Part shown: one piece after another, positions 62,667 through 64,000 of the stretch | How the letters are laid out: each line of letters begins with the position of its first letter | Numbering within the stretch: the stretch's first letter is position 1 | Origin: JAGVSR01 sp963825555 | GTDB taxonomy: Bacteria; Pseudomonadota; Alphaproteobacteria; Rhizobiales; Hyphomicrobiaceae | Assembly (NCBI GenBank): GCA_963825555.1 | Contig: CAWGTZ010000007.1 | Location: 248,001-312,000 of the forward strand | Direction of reading: 5' to 3' | Length of the DNA: 64,000 nucleotides | Notes under the pieces: generated by a model | The model's database searches: none | The model's input: only the letters and a program-made list of their open reading frames with translations | What the model was told of the DNA's origin: nothing | Position numbers and translations under genes: made by a program

Positions 62667-63038
62667 TCAGTGGCCGGCGAGGCGGCCTTCCTCAGCCTTG
62701 TGCTTGTACTGCAGGGCGATGAGGAGCGCCTTGAGAAAACGCAGAAGCCCGAGCGCGATGATGGGTGTCAGAAGGCCCCACATCACCAGATGCACCCAGA
62801 GGGGCGGATAGTACGTGAACTCGAACCATAGGGCCGCGCCGAGAACCAGGAAACCCAGAATGAAGATCGCGAAGACTGCGGGGCCATCACCGGTGTCAAT
62901 AAAGGCGTAGTGCAAACCGCAGCTTGAACAGTTCTCACGCAGTACCAGCACCTGCCGGAAAAGCGGGCCCTGGCCGCAGCGCGGACAGCGGGCAAGCAAG
63001 GCGCTCTTCATCACCGAAGCACTGTGGGTCGATGTCAT
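62667..63038 (-). CDS. DUF983 small membrane protein with zinc-ribbon-like motif
   Basis: The 123-residue product has a CPRCG and CSSCG pair at the N-terminus that looks like a small metal-binding knuckle. Two TM helices follow (GPAVFAIFILGFLVLGAALW and the second in HLVMWGLLTPIIALGL), then a Lys/His-rich tail. It belongs to DUF983, regularly encoded next to cytochrome c oxidase genes in alphaproteobacteria. The frame opens at 63281, but the ATG at 63038 is the family start. Location between ctaE and surf1 suggests a role in oxidase biogenesis; function is not established. Confidence 0.9.
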   Translation of the reverse strand: MTSTHSASVMKSALLARCPRCGQGPLFRQVLVLRENCSSCGLHYAFIDTGDGPAVFAIFILGFLVLGAALWFEFTYYPPLWVHLVMWGLLTPIIALGLLRFLKALLIALQYKHKAEEGRLAGH

Positions 63039-63093
63039 GGCTGGACCGTCCTGAGCATGAGTCACGCACCGAAGGGGGGCACGGCGCACCCTA

Positions 63094-63126
63094 GGAAAAA
63101 GGGGCGGCTCCGTCGAGCCGCCCCTT
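63094..63126 (-). terminator. Intrinsic terminator after ctaE (minus strand)
   Basis: AAGGGGCGGCTC (63099-63110) pairs with GAGCCGCCCCTT (63115-63126) around the loop CGTC. On the minus strand the stem is followed by a run of T (complement of AAAAA just left of the hairpin), so it should end ctaE transcripts. DUF983 and surf1 then need read-through or their own promoter. Confidence 0.85.
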
Positions 63127-63190
63127 CGATTTGTTTGAGCACCAGAACTCGGCGCGAGCCCTTCAGGGGTTCGCACCGTGTGCAAGGCCG

Positions 63191-64000
63191 TCAGTGCGCG
63201 CCCGGATGAGGTCCGGCGCCCCAGACGTAGATGCAGGCGAACAGGAACAGCCACACCACGTCGACGAAGTGCCAGTACCACGCTGCTGCCTCGAAGCCGA
63301 AGTGCTGCTTGGGCGTGAAGTGACCCTTCATGGCACGAAGCAGGCAGACCAGGAGGAAGATCGTACCGATGATGACATGTGCGCCGTGGAAACCCGTCGC
63401 CATAAAGAACGTCGAGCCATAGGTGTGGCCAGCGAACGAGAAGGCGGCATGGCCATACTCGATGTACTGGAGCACAGTGAAGAGCGCGCCGAGCACAACC
63501 GTAAGAGCCAGACCGATAATGAGCTGCGTGCGCTCATTCTTGAGAAGAGCGTGATGAGCCCAGGTGACCGTGCAGCCCGAGAGCAGCAGCACCAGGGTGT
63601 TGATGAGCGGCAGGCCCCACGGATCGAAGGTCGCCTTGAAGAAGCCATCCGCTGGGGCTCCTGTGGCGGGGATCATGGCCTCGGTCATCTCAATGGGAAC
63701 CGGAGGCCACTGGCCACCGAAGATCTCGTCCCGCTTTACCATGCCGACCGCCTGCTGCACGTTCTCGAGCGTATAGGTACCGTTCGGGAACAGCGCTGCA
63801 TCAAAGTAAGCCCAGAACCAGGCGACGAAGAACATCACCTCGGAGGCAATGAACAGGAGCATGCCGTAGCGCTGGTGGATCTGGACGACCGGAGTATGGG
63901 ACCCGCTATGGGCCTCGGCGATCACGTCGCGCCACCACATGAAGGCGACAGCGCATAGTCCAACGATGCCGACCGCGAATACGGCTGGACCCTGAATACC
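63191..64000 (-). CDS. ctaE: Cytochrome c oxidase subunit III, 5' end cut by window edge
   Basis: Subunit III is part of the aa3-type cytochrome c oxidase. Visible are 269 residues with six or seven TM helices and family motifs HTPVVQIHQRYGMLLFIASE, FFVAWFWAYFD, NTLVLLLSGCTVTWAHH, ATGFHGAHVIIGT and the C-terminal AAAWYWHFVDVVWLFLFACI. An ATG at 63940 opens in frame, but coding sequence continues to the window edge (GIQGPAVFAVGIVGLCAVAF), so the true start lies outside. It is the first gene of the block ctaE-DUF983-surf1. Confidence 0.95.
   Translation of the reverse strand, partial: GIQGPAVFAVGIVGLCAVAFMWWRDVIAEAHSGSHTPVVQIHQRYGMLLFIASEVMFFVAWFWAYFDAALFPNGTYTLENVQQAVGMVKRDEIFGGQWPPVPIEMTEAMIPATGAPADGFFKATFDPWGLPLINTLVLLLSGCTVTWAHHALLKNERTQLIIGLALTVVLGALFTVLQYIEYGHAAFSFAGHTYGSTFFMATGFHGAHVIIGTIFLLVCLLRAMKGHFTPKQHFGFEAAAWYWHFVDVVWLFLFACIYVWGAGPHPGAH

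Overview
The window is 64 kb of ordinary core chromosome from a high-GC alphaproteobacterium, most likely a member of the Hyphomicrobiales (Rhizobiales). Reasons: a CcrM-type GANTC methyltransferase, a ChpT phosphotransferase, a split F0 operon with both b' and b subunits (atpI-B-E-F'-F) placed away from F1, an atypical CHASE2 cyclase/FecR pair, and the co-location of ctaE, DUF983 and SURF1. No rRNA, tRNA, insertion sequence, prophage, CRISPR array or recognisable defence island was found. The assignment to family level is inference.

Layout. 1-5.2 kb: 5' part of der, rlmJ, a cold-shock gene, two small proteins of unknown role, fetAB-type exporter. 5.3-11.7 kb: single-domain response regulator, chpT (CtrA phosphorelay), cysQ, DUF1134, then three unrecognised coiled-coil or membrane-anchored proteins. 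12-20 kb: NnrU-family protein, L,D-transpeptidase, panB, a YfgM-like/bamB outer-membrane pair, prfC. 20-29 kb: CHASE2 adenylate cyclase facing a FecR-domain protein, CDF transporter, DUF457 protein, glyS without glyQ, HTH protein. 29-36.7 kb: ABC-F ATPase, rnhB, SnoaL-like protein, a frameshifted membrane-protein gene, PepSY protein, ccrM. 36.8-45.9 kb: NarX/NarL-like two-component pair, mutY, DciA-like DUF721 gene, two overlapping DsbA-like genes, smc. 46-49 kb: ATP synthase F0 operon behind a near-consensus promoter. 49-54.6 kb: ispH-thrB-rnhA, peroxiredoxin, stand-alone DsbD-N-like protein, yqgE. 54.6-64 kb (all minus strand): a large membrane PAS-GGDEF-EAL protein with degenerate active sites, a RimJ-like acetyltransferase, an M16 peptidase gene broken by a frameshift, thrC, surf1, DUF983 and the 3' part of ctaE.

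Themes: cell-cycle control (chpT, ccrM, smc, DciA), envelope building and oxidative folding (bamB, L,D-transpeptidase, DsbA x2, DsbD-like), respiration and energy (F0, ctaE, surf1), threonine synthesis (thrB, thrC) and genome maintenance (mutY, rnhA, rnhB, der). The most useful leads are the degenerate GGDEF-EAL protein, two single-base frameshifts in otherwise intact genes, a dyad overlapping the ribosome-binding site of the sensor kinase, and unexplained perfect hairpins at 20.2 kb and 29.1-29.2 kb. I did not find a convincing new multi-gene system. Starts were re-chosen from ribosome-binding sites and family N-termini where noted. All family assignments come from reading motifs, not from database searches.
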